Origin: Carnegiea gigantea
Lineage: Eukaryota > Streptophyta > Magnoliopsida > Caryophyllales > Cactaceae
Length of the DNA stretch: 64,000 nucleotides
Assembly (NCBI GenBank): GCA_029747015.1
Contig: JAKOGI010000435.1
Span: 110,001-174,000 of the forward strand
Direction: 5' to 3'
Under the pieces are notes generated by a model. The model saw only the letters and a program-made list of their open reading frames with translations, had not been told where the DNA came from and did no database searches. Of the stretch, positions 45,420 through 58,311 are shown piece by piece. Position 1 is the first letter of the stretch. The number at the start of each line of letters is the position of its first letter. A program made the position numbers and the translations under genes.

Positions 45420-46490
45420 ACACATACATATATATTACTCTCATGTGTCGATATTATAATAAACAAATTATGGCAAAATAGTTAAAACTAGGACAAACAC
45501 CCACCTTCAATGAAGAATATTAATAGTTTTTTTTTTTTGGTTTTTAAAGAACATTAATAGTTTTATTTTTTTGCTTTTTAAGGGATGTTGTTCCTAAAAT
45601 CTCAAAAAAATATTAGTCCTAAAATATATCTTAATAATTAGAAAAAAGCTCAAATAGATTATAATTAACTTTCCTTTAGCTAAATACACATGCACTAAAT
45701 ATCCATCAATTGTACGCATAGTCTTATAATGCCTCCAAATAAAGTACACATGACCTAAATATCATTAAAAAAAGGAAACATGTCCTAATAACCAAATTAG
45801 TGTGTCCAAGTTGGCAAATTTATTGTCCAAGCATCATAAAAAAAGGAAACAACATGCTCAAGTAACCAAATTATCATGTCCAAGCCGACAAATTTATTGT
45901 CTAATCCGGCATTGATCAAGGTCTGCATTGATCTTCTTGAAGTAACGACTTCATTTCCATTGCTATTATTTTCTTTTAATTTGTTGTCCATTATGATTCA
46001 ATTTAATCTTCTTGAATCTGTAGGGATTAACATACATTAAGGAAGAGGTCTTCAATGATTGACGTCGACCTCAAACATTATATATTTAAGGAATAAAAGA
46101 GTTACTACTAAATGAAATATTATTATGACATAAAACTCTTTTACCTTGCCTTGACCAAAATCTACTCCCACTTACAAGTACGTCTTCTTGCCTACAAAGA
46201 GCGCCAAAAAGTTTTTAAAAACTGAGCACAAACAACTTTTAAAACTTGTTTGAATCCCAATTGAATAGCTTTGTATGATAACAACATAAAAAAAGTACAA
46301 AAAAATACTACTTCTGCTTTCTTCAGTACATAACATTTACTCCGTGAAAATCAGACTTAAAAATATAAAGTCAACTATACACTTAAGCACATTACGAGTG
46401 ATATAAATAACTAAGCATAAGATTTTCCCTTTATAGATTTTACATTTGACTTCGGAACTAAAAGATCCTTAAACAATCGTTCATGCAGTC

Positions 46491-48943
46491 ATGGAGAGAG
46501 ACCTACCAAGTAGTGAAAGAAATCAAAATCGTTTAGAAAATTGGCTAGCTCGGCTCAACGTAAGATGGAGGCTATTTATGCAATGTAATCAAGATGAGAC
46601 GGCTGCACGATATATACAAGAACATGAACGATATCAAGCAGAAGGCAAAGCATTACAATTAGACACATCTCGTGCTGCAGCACACAATAACATTCTACAA
46701 AGTGAATGTTAAGATCCTCCTACTACTCTAAACTCTAATCCACCTACAAAATTTACAAAGCGAGGGTCATTCACAGAAAGGGTGGTTTCATATAGCCACT
46801 GCAAAGCTACTAGGTGGTTAGGTTAAATGATTAGAAGTACTATATTTCTCAACCGCGATTCACCTTATGTTGTCAAAATGGACGTGTCATATTGCCAAAT
46901 TTGCCTCTAGCTCCTCCTCCTCTAGACACATTACTGAATGATCCAAATTCAACCCAACATGTTAGAGCTTACAACTCAATGTTATCATTTTACCTCAAAG
47001 GGTAGGACGATTAACTACTCTTTAACGGATAGTCATGGTCCTTACTCCTTCTGTATCAGTGGGCAAAACTACCATCACGGTTGCTCTTTACTCCCAACAC
47101 AAGGAAGAAAGCCAAGATCTGCTCAATTATGCATCTCCAATACACATGATGAAGTATGGAACCGATACAAGACATCGAATAGCAAGCAAAGTGTCAATGG
47201 GGCTGATTTGGCAATTTTGGAAACATTATAATGAACACTTCATTTAGTAAATCCTTATGTGAGGGTCTTTTAGAATACACGGGATATCTTGCGCACCACC
47301 AACATTGTTGACTGAAGAATTTTAATCCATAAAGCACGGCCCGGACGCGGCCACAACAGATGAAGTGGCAGCTTTCACAGTGTGTGGTGAGCACACTAAT
47401 AAGGGAACATGATATATCATTGTTTACAATATAGACGGAAACTTACAACATGTATATGAAACTCATCCATCATATATGCCTCTCCAATATCCCTTTTATT
47501 TCCATATGGAATCGATGGTTGGTCAGAGCACACCATTTGCTAAAGGGTTGATCAACAGTAGATCATCTATCACGATGCGAGAGTTCTATGCATTCCTAAT
47601 ACAATATCGAGTGAATGAGTGGAACATTTTACTTCATTGCGGCTATTTTTTTAATTCATTGTTCATTTTTATGCTACAATAGAAGCATGAAGATTGAATT
47701 AGATACTAGTCACTAAGGTACACTTCGAGTGGATTTGTACAGTGGTTTACAAGGTGCAATTAGTGCTAAAGAGAATGGTTCTACTGCAGTTCGAACATAC
47801 ATATCATTATGTAATCCTTCACTTATGTTTATCATTTCTCCTATTCATGGATATACGTGTTATTGAATTCTAAAAGCATGGCTTACCATATGCTCATGTT
47901 TTGCTTACCCTAGCAAGTGAGTATAAGCCAACTTGTGCAGAAAATATCAATAACGTTATATGCTTTGAGCTACCTGATAATGTTAGTGACTCTCTAGCAT
48001 TTAAAACCGTTACAAGGCACATGATTTATGGACCATGTAGTAATGCTGTTTCTTATGCCCCATTCGTGGATGGTAGTAAGTGCACAAAATATTATCCAAA
48101 GATATTCTCCAATGAGACCATTATTGAAGAGAATGGTTTGGCAAATATAGGTGTAGAGATGCTGGTAGAAGTGTAACAATTCATGCTATGAACGTTGATA
48201 ACAGGTGTGTTGTACTATACAGTCATGAACTTTGTGTGAAATATAATGCCTATATAAATGTTGAGCACTGCTCTCAAAAGATGTTTATTAAGTATCTTCA
48301 CAAGTACATGCACAAGGGACCTAATTTCGAGCAACTTTTGTTATTGAAGACAATGCTCATAGTACCGAGGATAAAACCAGTACTCGATATAGATGTGTCG
48401 ATGAAATACAATAGTATTTAGAATGTCGTTATGTGTCACTTGTTGATGCAATTTGGGGAACGTTTGAGTTTGGCGTAACACATCGTTACCACTTACTCAG
48501 ACAACAATACATTGTCTTCAGAGATTGAAATGAACTTTATGATGTGGTAAATCAAGCAATAGAGATGGTACAATGCTCATTGGTTGGTTTCGTCCAAATA
48601 TAGCAAATATGAGTACAAGAAGATATACCTATGTAGAATTTCCAACTTGTTACATATGAAATAAGATCCTTAAGAAATGGACTATTACATAATGAAGGGC
48701 TTGCATAGGTCGATTACCATATGCTTACCGTAACCTAGGGGAAAGATACTATCTCATAATATCACTACAAATTATCAAGGGTGCAACATATTTTGACGAC
48801 TTAGTTAAGAATTGTTAATGGAAGCCTACATTCAACTTTCAGAGAAGCTTGCTTAGCACGTGGGTTGCTAGATGGCACTAATGAGTGGCATGAAGCATTG
48901 ACAGAAGCATCAGCATGGGCAACTAGGGATGAAATAAGGAGTA
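46491..48943 (+). pseudogene. Helitron Rep region, copy 3
   Basis: The start is the best kept of the three: 46491-46712 encodes 73 residues (RLENWLARLNVRWRLFMQCN). Then come the broken linker (46938-47231, GCSLLPTQGRKPRSAQL), the Rep entry (YMPLQYPFYFHMES, MREFYAFLIQYR), and the HUH region as LPYAHVLLTL with Tyr at 47889-47891. After that HMIYGPCSNAVSY and the nucleophile region IKYLHKYMHKGPN (48188-48421) follow. Stops and frameshifts throughout. No helicase. Confidence 0.8.
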
Positions 48944-51900
48944 TGTCAATAGCGTCTTGAGAAATATTTGTGTTTAATGTTATAAGAATGCTTAACATTC
49001 AATGAAACGACACGAGATGTGAAAAATTTGGATGATCAACAAATTGCTCATAAGGATCACTCAAGGGACTAATAGATGTGCTAAGTTTAAGCAAAGGCAG
49101 TGCAACGTTGCCTTGAAACTTGATTTGACCAAGACCTTAACTCTGGTTTCAAGGTCCTCGAATGATGGCTAAAATTGACATCAAAAGATCCTAAACCAGA
49201 AATATTTGAATATGATCAAAGCATAGGGTTGCACACTCCTCCTATAAGGTAACAAAAATGTAAGTTTATGTTGGGATGAATGTGAACCAATATATTGCTT
49301 TGATAGTACACTTGTTCTCTATGATTACTTATCGATATGACTATTATGTTTAAAAGTTTATAGATCCCAAATTTGCCATCATTGATAAAGGTTTCTTATC
49401 GCTTTGAATTATCATGGATCAATTTTCTTTAAAGGCAGAACTAGATTCATGAGGCATATAATCCTCCTATGTCTTTATTTGTGATTCATATATCAAATTT
49501 GTTGACTACCTTGGAAACAAGTTGATTTATGTGGTTGGATTACCATATGAAACTCATAAGCACAACTACATCATTTTTATGGATGGAAGGGATTTAATAC
49601 TTTGATATTTCACGTCTTAGTTATCTCATAATGCTTGAATTTCATGCTATGCTTAGTTGTCTTATGATACGGTTACGAGCAAGATTTTTGAATCTTTTTA
49701 GCATGATTACTTGCACCATGACTTGATTATATGATAACATGTTTAGATGGTTAGGGTTGAGTTATATAAAAGTCATCAAGTAGCTCCTAAGCCTTTGAAA
49801 TCTATATCTTCATAGTAGGCCAATATGAGTAGTTTAGCATGTGATTTTGATTCATGAATTAAGGGAGACACTCCTTTAATTATTAACAAGTTCTTTGAGT
49901 GGCTTTAGTTCTTTGAGTGATTTAAGCGTAATTCAAGGCCTTGAACCAAATCTTAATGTCAAAGTTGTATATTAATGCTTGAGATGACTTTGTTCAACGA
50001 CCATTAAATAAAGTCAAATCCTGATATTAGCACACATCACTAATGAGGCAAGGATAAGGAAATAAAATACAGCACCGTAAAGTGAGTGAAAATAAATCAA
50101 AGTTCGTGTAAAGACACTTAGAGTCACATTAATGGAAATCACCGTTCCTTAAAAGGCAACAAGCAAGAGACTTTGAATGGCTATAAGTATCTTGCATTGG
50201 TAAAGAGACCTTGACGAAGTTTCTCAACTGTCATCTTACCAATAAGAAGTGATTTTGTTGTGATGATATATCTTTCAAAGGCCCCTGAGCTAATGTCTGT
50301 AGCCTAATCCCCCAATGTTAAGGCTAAACTTGATCTAATTACATCTTCAGCCTTCCTGATTGAAATCTTCATGTTAGAGATAGTCATAATGTCTTTGATC
50401 AATGAATTTTAACAGGGACTAAGCCAATATGAGAATATTAAGAGTCACCTTGAAAATAGGAATGGAAATGTCGAAGGGTTGGTTGAAAAACCTGTTATGG
50501 GCTATTTAAAGGCCAAAAGCTGAAACTATTATATTTCAAGGCTTTTGGATACAAGTGATTCATTTACAACAATGGCAAGCAGCACCTTTGAAAGTTTGGT
50601 GTGAGAAGTGATGAATGCATCTTCATTGATAACGCTAGTAACAATAAGAGAACAAAGGTACTTGAAAAAATCATTCATGTTTCATATAAAGATGTAAGCT
50701 TATCTTCTTCCCAAGATTTGAAGTTAAGCAACCATAAAGATGAGAATAGGTTCTAGCTAAATCTAATAAAGCTACCACCCACCACTAGAATTAAGACCTT
50801 TAACAACAAAGTAATAACGACCATATATAAAACCTATCGTAAAATGATACTGCTAATGATGAAAATGCTTTTAAGGCATTTAACTATTTGGAAAAGTTAA
50901 TCATTTGATGACCAACCATTACAGTCATCGTTATTTCTTCTTCAAAATCATTGTTAGCGAAAAAATAAAAATTTATACTATGAATTTGTAACTCCATTAG
51001 GCATAAAGTTTAATTAAAAAAGCAGGTGCAAAATGTTATTACCTAAAGCATTAAAACTATGTGCTTTTATTCTTCGAGACCATTATTCCAGGCAAAATCA
51101 TTTGACGACCAACCACGAGCATTATTCTCTTCATGCCGACGCGGTAGTTACTGCCTCCCCTAATTCTCCTCCCGTACTGTGTCTTTTTTCTTCTTCGATT
51201 TGAGTTAATCTAAGCCAAAAATGGGAAACATCCAGAAATGATCTCTTTCAGCCATGAATTTCAGGCAAAATTTGCTTATTGATGTGAATTCTGACAATCT
51301 TGGGCTGCGATGAGGAATCGAGATTGAAGATTATGGCTGAGAAAATCCAGTATTGTTGAGGATTAATCCGGCAATAAATTGCCTATTAGTGAAGGTAAGC
51401 CTATTTTCCCTCTTTCGAATTTGGCAGCCGCATGCCACAAAGGAAATCAAGGTTTTCATATCTAAAAACCCTAATTTCGGTAGATGCTAGAAAGATGAAA
51501 TCAATTCTCCTTTTCTTAATACTCTTGAGTAGATCAAATACAATGTTATTGTCAATTGTTGTATTCACTATCTAGGCATCTTCATTAGAGGTCGCCAAGT
51601 CACCATGAGCATTGGCAATTCATGGTCCTAACATCTCTAAACAAATTAATTCTTGTCAAATGAATTGAGTGGCTGATAAATTCAAATGCTTAAAACTCAT
51701 TAGAATTATTGGCCTAAGTCAACTCTAGGATGCCATCCCATTTTATTAGGGTAGTGCTACAATTGTATATTTGCCCATGAGTGTGACTGGATGTCTCGTG
51801 TCTCAAAACTTTCTAGAGTTGTACAAGGAAGAGAGTGCAACTAGTTGTTAGTGTCCCGAAGATTGGGTGTCATCTAATGCATTCCAGCTTCTCGTATCCT

Positions 51901-53378
51901 CAAAAAAACATGTATTATGCTGCAACAGTCTTTTTTAACAGCATTTTGATTTTGATTTTTGCCAAGTTTTATGCCCTGTAGTCACAACAGCTTAGATTTG
52001 AGCATGATTTACAAGTTCAATTAAGTCATCTATACCTTGGCACACTCTTCAATATTGCTTTAGATTAGGGAGCCTACTTTTCAAATTATGTAATGTGTTT
52101 TTCTGTAAAATGAGACTTGGATACATATTGGGTGTTGCACTATTATCGAAGATTCTTTTCTGGTGATCAGTCTACAATGATGGATGATCTATATGTGGAT
52201 CTGGGTTACTCTGTTATGTTTAAGCTTGTTTAGAGCTATAAACTGGAATTGATTTTTCATTCGTGTAATCTTTCTATATATGACTACTTTGGTTAATTTA
52301 GTTCCTCGACATAGACTTCCAAATAATGGGTAACCTATTCCCTAACACTTAAGATTGCTCTACAGTCTCCATCTTTTTTGAAATAGCCGGATGAGCTTTC
52401 TGATCAACAATATTCATCCTATTTAGGCATTTAGCAATTAAGAGATGCCGACAAATATGTGAGAGGAATGATAAATAAATACATTTTAAGAGTTTCCTCG
52501 GTCATTTGCATATGGGAATCATTGCTATTCTATGGTCCTTTTTATATCACCCTTTTTGTTTTATTAAATTGCTACTAGTGATTGTTGTTTTTTCATCTTT
52601 GAGAAATTTGATATTTTGTATCTTATATTTGTAGGGATATCGTTACCAAGTGGTATTGCTGCTTCTCTTTCATGATTTTTGAGGAAATCAACTAGGGGGA
52701 CCACAGTTTATGCTGACTTTTAGTATATGAATATTGTTTTATTTACACTATCTATGTATAGTTTAGTTCTCACCTTCAATTCAAGCCTTTTCTTGCATGC
52801 TCTCACTTCTATGCCTTAAACGTTTCTTTCTTTCTTTCTCTCTCTTTCTCTCTAGATTTTTTGGGTATCTGAATAGACATTAACTATAAATGATGAGCTT
52901 CAAGCAATTATGTTCAGAGACTTGCCTATTTCAATGAAATCATCAGCTAGGTTATAATCTTGATTTAAAGTTTAATTTCTATGAAAAATTTTATGTTTGA
53001 GAACTATATGGCTAGAATCACCGATTCTAGTGATTCTCACTTCCCCTGCTATGGGTTCTTAGTGATAGAGTTTACATCAAATGTGTTTTTAAATGCTAAT
53101 GGTTAATGCTACTACTCTTCACTATTTGAGTTGTTTGGTGATTGGTGCTCTGGACATCAGACAAGATTGGCTCTGGATGGCATGGTGTTTTTGTTGGTTA
53201 TCAATTTCATTGGCTTGGCGCATTGATGTGTTATCAGGATTTAATACTCTCACAAGTTTACATCTTGATGTATTTTAAAATTTGAGCCTCTTTGTCACCA
53301 TCTAGCAAGCTTTATAGATTGTGCGCTAATCTTTGCTATAAATGCTATTGCTATCGTGAAAGATTTATGGTTTGTCCA
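48944..53378. other. 4.4 kb of A+T-rich DNA, largely unexplained
   Basis: No ORF of interest on either strand. CACTAGAATTAAGACCTTTA near 50797, followed by TTTAACAACAAAGTAATAACGACC-like text and a phrase ATTTGAYGACCAACCA repeated about 195 bases apart (50905, 51100), hints at a decayed non-autonomous CACTA remnant. Around 51130-51400 the sequence is less A+T-rich and ends in a possible donor GGTAAGCC (51392), which could be a 5' untranslated exon of a host gene. A CT-rich tract ends in TCTAG at 52855. I cannot assign any of these with confidence. Confidence 0.35.
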
Positions 53379-54641
53379 TGTTAGACTTAATCGCACAAGG
53401 ACATAAGAGGGGGCTAATTGTGTCCATCAACTTTTTTCGATTGTTTCAGAACACTCGTGAAAACTATTTGGATTGCGTGTTTGGAGTGAAGCAGAAACAA
53501 AGCTAATTGTGGAAATATTAAAGGAGAGACAGTATTTTTACGTGGAAAACCACCTCTGGCCCAACTAAGGTGTAAAAACCATGACGTGCCTCTGTAGGAT
53601 TTCAACATACTTTTCACTAGACGGGGCGAATACATTACAACTGTAACACACGTGACTCAGTCATACACATAACTTGGTCTATCCCAAGACCTTCGTTACA
53701 AACACCATGTAAGTTAGTCTACCCCCAGACCCTCGTTACAACCACGTCCAATATCTCCCAAGACTTAGACACTCTCTTATCTCATTGATGGAAAAGAGAA
53801 AAAGAAGAACACCTTACTTCAATGCTTCTAAATAAGCTGAATGTAAGGTATAATACAATCCCTATTATGTCAATGTTGAAGACCCGATTTAGAACTCGCT
53901 TTGAAGGTTTTCTCTCAGAAAAACTCAAACTCATAATGATACTTTTTAACCCTTGGAAAACCTTCAGAAAACATTAAGGGAGACGAGGCTTAAATAGCAC
54001 GGTGCGTGTGCTACAAGAGTAGGGCAAAGGGAATTCCATGCCGTCTCAGCAACTTAGCAGCCAAGCCCCTCACAATCTCTCTACTTGATATTCTTCCCTT
54101 AAAGGATAGGATAAAATCTTTCAAAGATCTTTCAAAATTATTTTTAATAAAAGAAGCCCTTTTAGACTCTACTACTAGAATCTCTCAATATTTTCTTTAA
54201 AAGAAGAAATTGTTTTAGACTCAATTAACACAGAAAAATTTATTCTCATTGTTTCAAGAAACTCGACGGTAAAAAAAAAATCATTTTAAAATCTTAAAAC
54301 TCGTTTTTGTTTTTGACGTCAAAACAATGTAGACCTAACTTCTCAGAACTGTTCTGAGGTAGTATTCTGAAGTACTTGAAAAACCTTTCAAAGCAAATAC
54401 TAAGTAAAGAACCTTCTAATTGGCACATTAACAAGAATCCAAAAATAAAACCAATATTAAGCCTAAGACTCTTGTTATCAGCTGGACTCCTTGCACATGT
54501 ATTGACTTTGATGCTCTACGCTCATTCGAACTGCTCCAAGTATTTTCTGGATCCTGTCTCAACACACCACTCGAGCACAACATATTGGCTAGTACATTTG
54601 GATTGTTATCATCAAAATCTTACATATTAATTGGGTCAACA
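53379..54641 (-). repeat. copia LTR on the minus strand
   Basis: Read on the minus strand it starts TGTTGACCCAATTAATATG after a polypurine-like AAAAAGGGAGAAAT and ends CTAACA. It shares GATTTTGATGATAAC near its start and TTTTCCACGTAAAAAT and CCCCCTCTTATG near its end with the plus-strand LTR at 55092. A TATA-like TATTTAAG lies near 53990. It belongs to a related but distinct copia (Sire-like) family. Confidence 0.75.
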
Positions 54642-55091
54642 ATTTCTCCCTTTTTGATTATAACAAACCAAATGACTATTCGACATAATCTATGACAGGG
54701 CAAAATACATTAGTGCCAAAATAGTTTATTCAATCCACACAAGAGAGAAAGCAAGAGTTAAGAAGTCAACTTAAAACTAGGCAAACCAATCGAAATGAGG
54801 TACTCATTTTCCCCCTTTTGAGATCATCGAAAAAGATGAGGAGGCTAGAAGTTGAAATCTAGTGTGCATGCAATCACCACCAGAGCGGTAACACGGGAAA
54901 TAACAGCGATATACTCAAGCGTACGGTAAAATAATGACATTGGCCATCTAAGTTATGTACAAACAACTAACACATTCAACAAGCAAAGGCATAAATGCAT
55001 AAATGCATAAACCATCCAAGAACACTCACAAACCACTACCAGTCACATACATAACTAAGTGTTTTAAAAACAGTGTTGGAAATAGGGGAAG
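53379..55091 (-). mobile_element. 3' end of a Ty1/copia element, minus strand
   Basis: LTR (53379-54641) plus about 450 bases of 3' untranslated internal sequence (54642-55091), including a purine tract that reads CAAAAGGGGGAAAA on the minus strand (about 54807-54825). The rest of this element is cut off by the plus-strand copia at 55092, which probably inserted into it. No coding part remains. Confidence 0.65.
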
Positions 55092-56515
55092 TGTTAGAAT
55101 GTATAAGGTTTTGATGATAACAAATCCAAGTGTTGTAGTAGTTGTTGTTGTTTCAAACAGGCTTTACCAACAGGGCTTTACTGCTGTTTTTCAATATATT
55201 AAAACTGCTTGATTAATGGTTTATCAAGAACAGGTACTCAAGTCAGCGATGTAAGAACAACCATGAAGAACAGGCTCTGTAAGGTGTTTGAAACATGTCC
55301 TGTGAAGTGTTTGAAGCATAGGATATAAGTGCAGCCGTGAGAAACAGGTTCAGTGAAGTGTTTGCAGCAGATTCGTCTCTCTACAAGATGACTAGTTGTT
55401 ATAATAAGATGTCTTGATTTAATTTGGTTTTATATTTTTAGACTTTTGTTAATATGCCAATCAGAAACTCTTAACTTACCACTTACTTGAAACGGTTTCG
55501 TTTTCTTTTGGTAAATATTTCGGATCACCCTTCAGAACAATCCTGGAAACAGGGTGATCAGGGTGTGTCCAGAATAAGCTGCGAAAAAAACTGTTTTGCA
55601 CGATTTTTATCTTTTGAATTTTGAGCAGCTTCTTCAAGGATTTGCAAGAAAGATTTTTTATGGAGTATCTTACCCCTTATCCTAAAAACGGTTATTAAAA
55701 TCTAAGGGAGATTTGCAAAATCTTTTTTGAATAAAAAGAATATCCAATTTTTGGCAAGTGGATAAGGTTGTTGAGAAAAACATGGGCTAGTTGCTGAGAA
55801 TCACCGCCTTATGCACACGGTTTAGGAAGTGTTTCCAGCTCATGTTTCCTCATCCCTTGTGGCTAAAGAATTCTATATTCTTTAGGGATTTTAGTTTCCA
55901 AAAATTTGAGGAATTGTTTTTTCCAAGCACTATATAAAGTCGCTTCTTAGAACGTTAGAAGCATCGGTTTTCAAAGAGAAAAATTTAGTGTTCATGAGCT
56001 TAAAAGTTTGAAAAGAAAACCGTGTCTAGTGAGTGAGTTATTTGAGCTTTCAAAGTTGGCATACTAGGATTTCATTGTACCCTATATTAGCTTAGTTGAG
56101 AAGCATTGTAATAGGGTGTTTTTCTTTATACTCTTCTTTCACAAAAGTGAGTAGAGTGTGTGCCCTAATCAAGGGGATTTTGGAAGTGGGGTAACCTGTC
56201 TTAGGGAAGATGGTTACGTGTGTTACAAGTTGTAACAAGGTGTGTTACTATTATAACGTGTTTAGCCCGTTTAGTGAAGTGTTTAAATCCTACACGAGGT
56301 AGGTCGTGGTTTTTAACCTCAGTTGGGCTAGAGGTATTTTCCACGTAAAAATCCTGTGTTCATTATTTCCGCATTCAATTTTGTTGAATTTTCGCTTCTG
56401 CTTATCTCAGAAACAACCTGTGCGAATAGGGTCTCAGACTGTTTGCCAGCAACTTGTGAAAATCAGACACCACAATTTACCCCCCTCTTGTGGTTGTGTA
56501 CTCTCTAAATCAACA
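55092..56515 (+). repeat. copia 5' LTR
   Basis: 1424 bp, TGTTAGAATG to AAATCAACA. The U3 part (55225-55390) contains imperfect repeats of AACAGGYTCTGTRAAGTGTTTGAA. TATA box at 55931-55938. Near the end it has TTTTCCACGTAAAAATCC and CCCCCTCTTGTGGTTGTG, typical for this group. Confidence 0.9.
55931..55938 (+). promoter_or_regulatory. TATA box of the copia LTR
   Basis: TATATAAA in AAGCACTATATAAAGTCG, some 585 bases before the end of the LTR, giving a long R-U5. Confidence 0.7.
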
Positions 56516-56517
56516 AG

Positions 56518-56530
56518 TGGTATCAGAGCA
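56518..56530 (+). promoter_or_regulatory. copia primer binding site (tRNA-Met)
   Basis: TGGTATCAGAGCA two bases after the LTR end, a perfect match to the initiator tRNA-Met site used by plant copia elements. Confidence 0.92.
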
Positions 56531-56572
56531 TGTTCTCCTTTGAAAGGCTAACACCTTGAGAGATCCTTGAAG

Positions 56573-58311
56573 ATGAGTACCCCACAAGGTATGCTTGAAG
56601 GTCAATCCATAACTCGACCACCATACTTCAATGGCCAACACTATGGTTGGTGGAAGAATAGGATGGAAAACTACATCCAAGCCGAGGACTATGAGTTGTG
56701 AATGCTCATCAAGAATGGACCACTCATCCCAAAGAAAATAACTGAAGATGGAAACTCAAACTCCAAGGAGCCTAAAGAATTCAATACTGAAGATTACAAA
56801 ATATGGAAAAGAATGCAAAGGCCAAAAAACTCTTGTATTTTGGCCTTGGTCCTGATGAATATACTCGCATATCTGAATGTGAGTCGGCCAAGGAGATCTG
56901 GGATGCTTTGCAAATAGCTCATGAAAGGACCAATCAAGTAAAGTAATCCCGGATTGAATTGCTTATGAGAAAATATGAGCTGTTTGAGATGGGTGATCAT
57001 GAAAGGGTGATGGACATGTACACTCGCTTCACTCACATAACGAATGAGCTAAAATCCTTGGGAAAATCCTTCACCACCGAAGAATTGGTGAGGAAGATCC
57101 TAAGAATTTTACCTCATTCTTGGGAAGCGAAAGTAACGGCCATCCAAGAAGATAAAGACATGAACAAGATCACCCTAGATGAGCTGATTGGCAACCTCCA
57201 AACGTATGAACTTAGGAAAAATTCTCAACAGAAAGATGAGACAAAGAGAGATCGAGGTCTTGCACTAAAGGCCTTAGAAGATGATTCTGATTCTGATGAG
57301 GAGGAGATTGCCATGATCACTCAAAAGTTTAAGAAGTTCTTCAAGAAAGTCAAAGAAAATAGCAAAAGGAAGGACTTCAGCAAGGCCAGGAACACCTCTC
57401 GAGAACAGTTCACCGGGTGTTTCAAGTGTGGCAAACTGGACCACATTGTGAGAAACTGCCCACTGCTCAAGGAGGAACAAGAACCCGAACACCCTAGAAA
57501 ACAGGGGAGGAAACAGGGTGTAAGCAGCTCAGTGAAAAGGTTCTCAAAAGCTATGCTCGCAGCCTGGGGAGACTCAAGCGAGAATGAGGAAGGGTCTGAA
57601 GCTGGGGAAGCTGATGTAGCACTCATGGCAAGAAGTGACACTGATTCAGATGATGGATCAACAGACTGTCTGACTCAACTCAAGAACAAGGTACGGGGTC
57701 TAAATAAATCAACTCTTGAGGAATTAGTGTACACTATAATGGATATATGTGCTGAATTAAAAAAGGATGTTCGAGATCTAGAACTTGAAAATGAAACCCT
57801 TAAATTAGAAAAACTTGAAGTTGACAAAGAAACTCTTGCCTTGCATAAAAACATCAATGTGCTTAAAGAAACTCTACTCATGAAAGAAGAGACTTGTTCC
57901 ACTAAATTGACTGAGCTGGAAAAAGAATCCCTTGACTTAAAAGGTAAGGTCGAGTCCTTGCTTGTAGAAAATAAAAACTTGCTTAAGAAAATGAAACAAA
58001 TGGAATCAAACCTTGCCACAAACAAGCTCTGGAACAGGTCCTCACAAGCACTTGAATGGTTAAACACCCATCATAGTCGAAATAGAAGAGGACTAGGTTT
58101 TGTGCCTAAGATGACCTACCCAGTGAATAGAAAATATGTAGGATTATCTGAGAATATTGTATGTTATCACTGTGGTAAAACGGGTCATTACCGTTATACT
58201 TGTCCCTCAAGAAAGTATGCCATTAAAAGGAACTCAGTGTATGTAAAACAAATATGGGTTAGGAAAGATGAGATTTGTACCTCTAAAGGAATGGGACCCA
58301 AGTGGATCTAG
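56573..58311 (+). pseudogene. copia gag
   Basis: Starts at ATG 56573 (MSTPQGMLEGQ), 42 bases after the primer site. TGA at 56699-56701 stands for Trp, there is a frameshift near 56805, and TAA at 56944-56946 stands for Gln. From there 450 codons are open to TAG at 58309-58311. The order is a gag (UBN2-type) domain (RVMDMYTRFTHITNELKSLG, ILPHSWEAKVTAIQE), a first zinc knuckle CFKCGKLDHIVRNC (57418-57459), an acidic Ser/Glu-rich part, a long coiled coil (about 57680-58010), and a second knuckle CYHCGKTGHYRYTC (58162-58203). Two knuckles around a coiled coil make it longer than ordinary copia gag and fit Sire-like elements. Gag and pol share a frame. Confidence 0.88.

Noticed and set aside
51060..51400. 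Possible host gene first exon
   Set aside because: Only a change in base composition and a GTAAG-like donor support it; no coding sequence or splice partner can be named.
52855..52970. Possible exon after a CT-rich tract ending in TAG
   Set aside because: About 25 codons in one frame with no recognisable domain and no matching donor or upstream exon.
53093..53278. 61-residue ORF
   Set aside because: Isolated, hydrophobic by composition, no neighbours and no family resemblance.
57675..58067. 130-residue minus-strand ORF
   Set aside because: Shadow of the copia gag coiled coil on the other strand.
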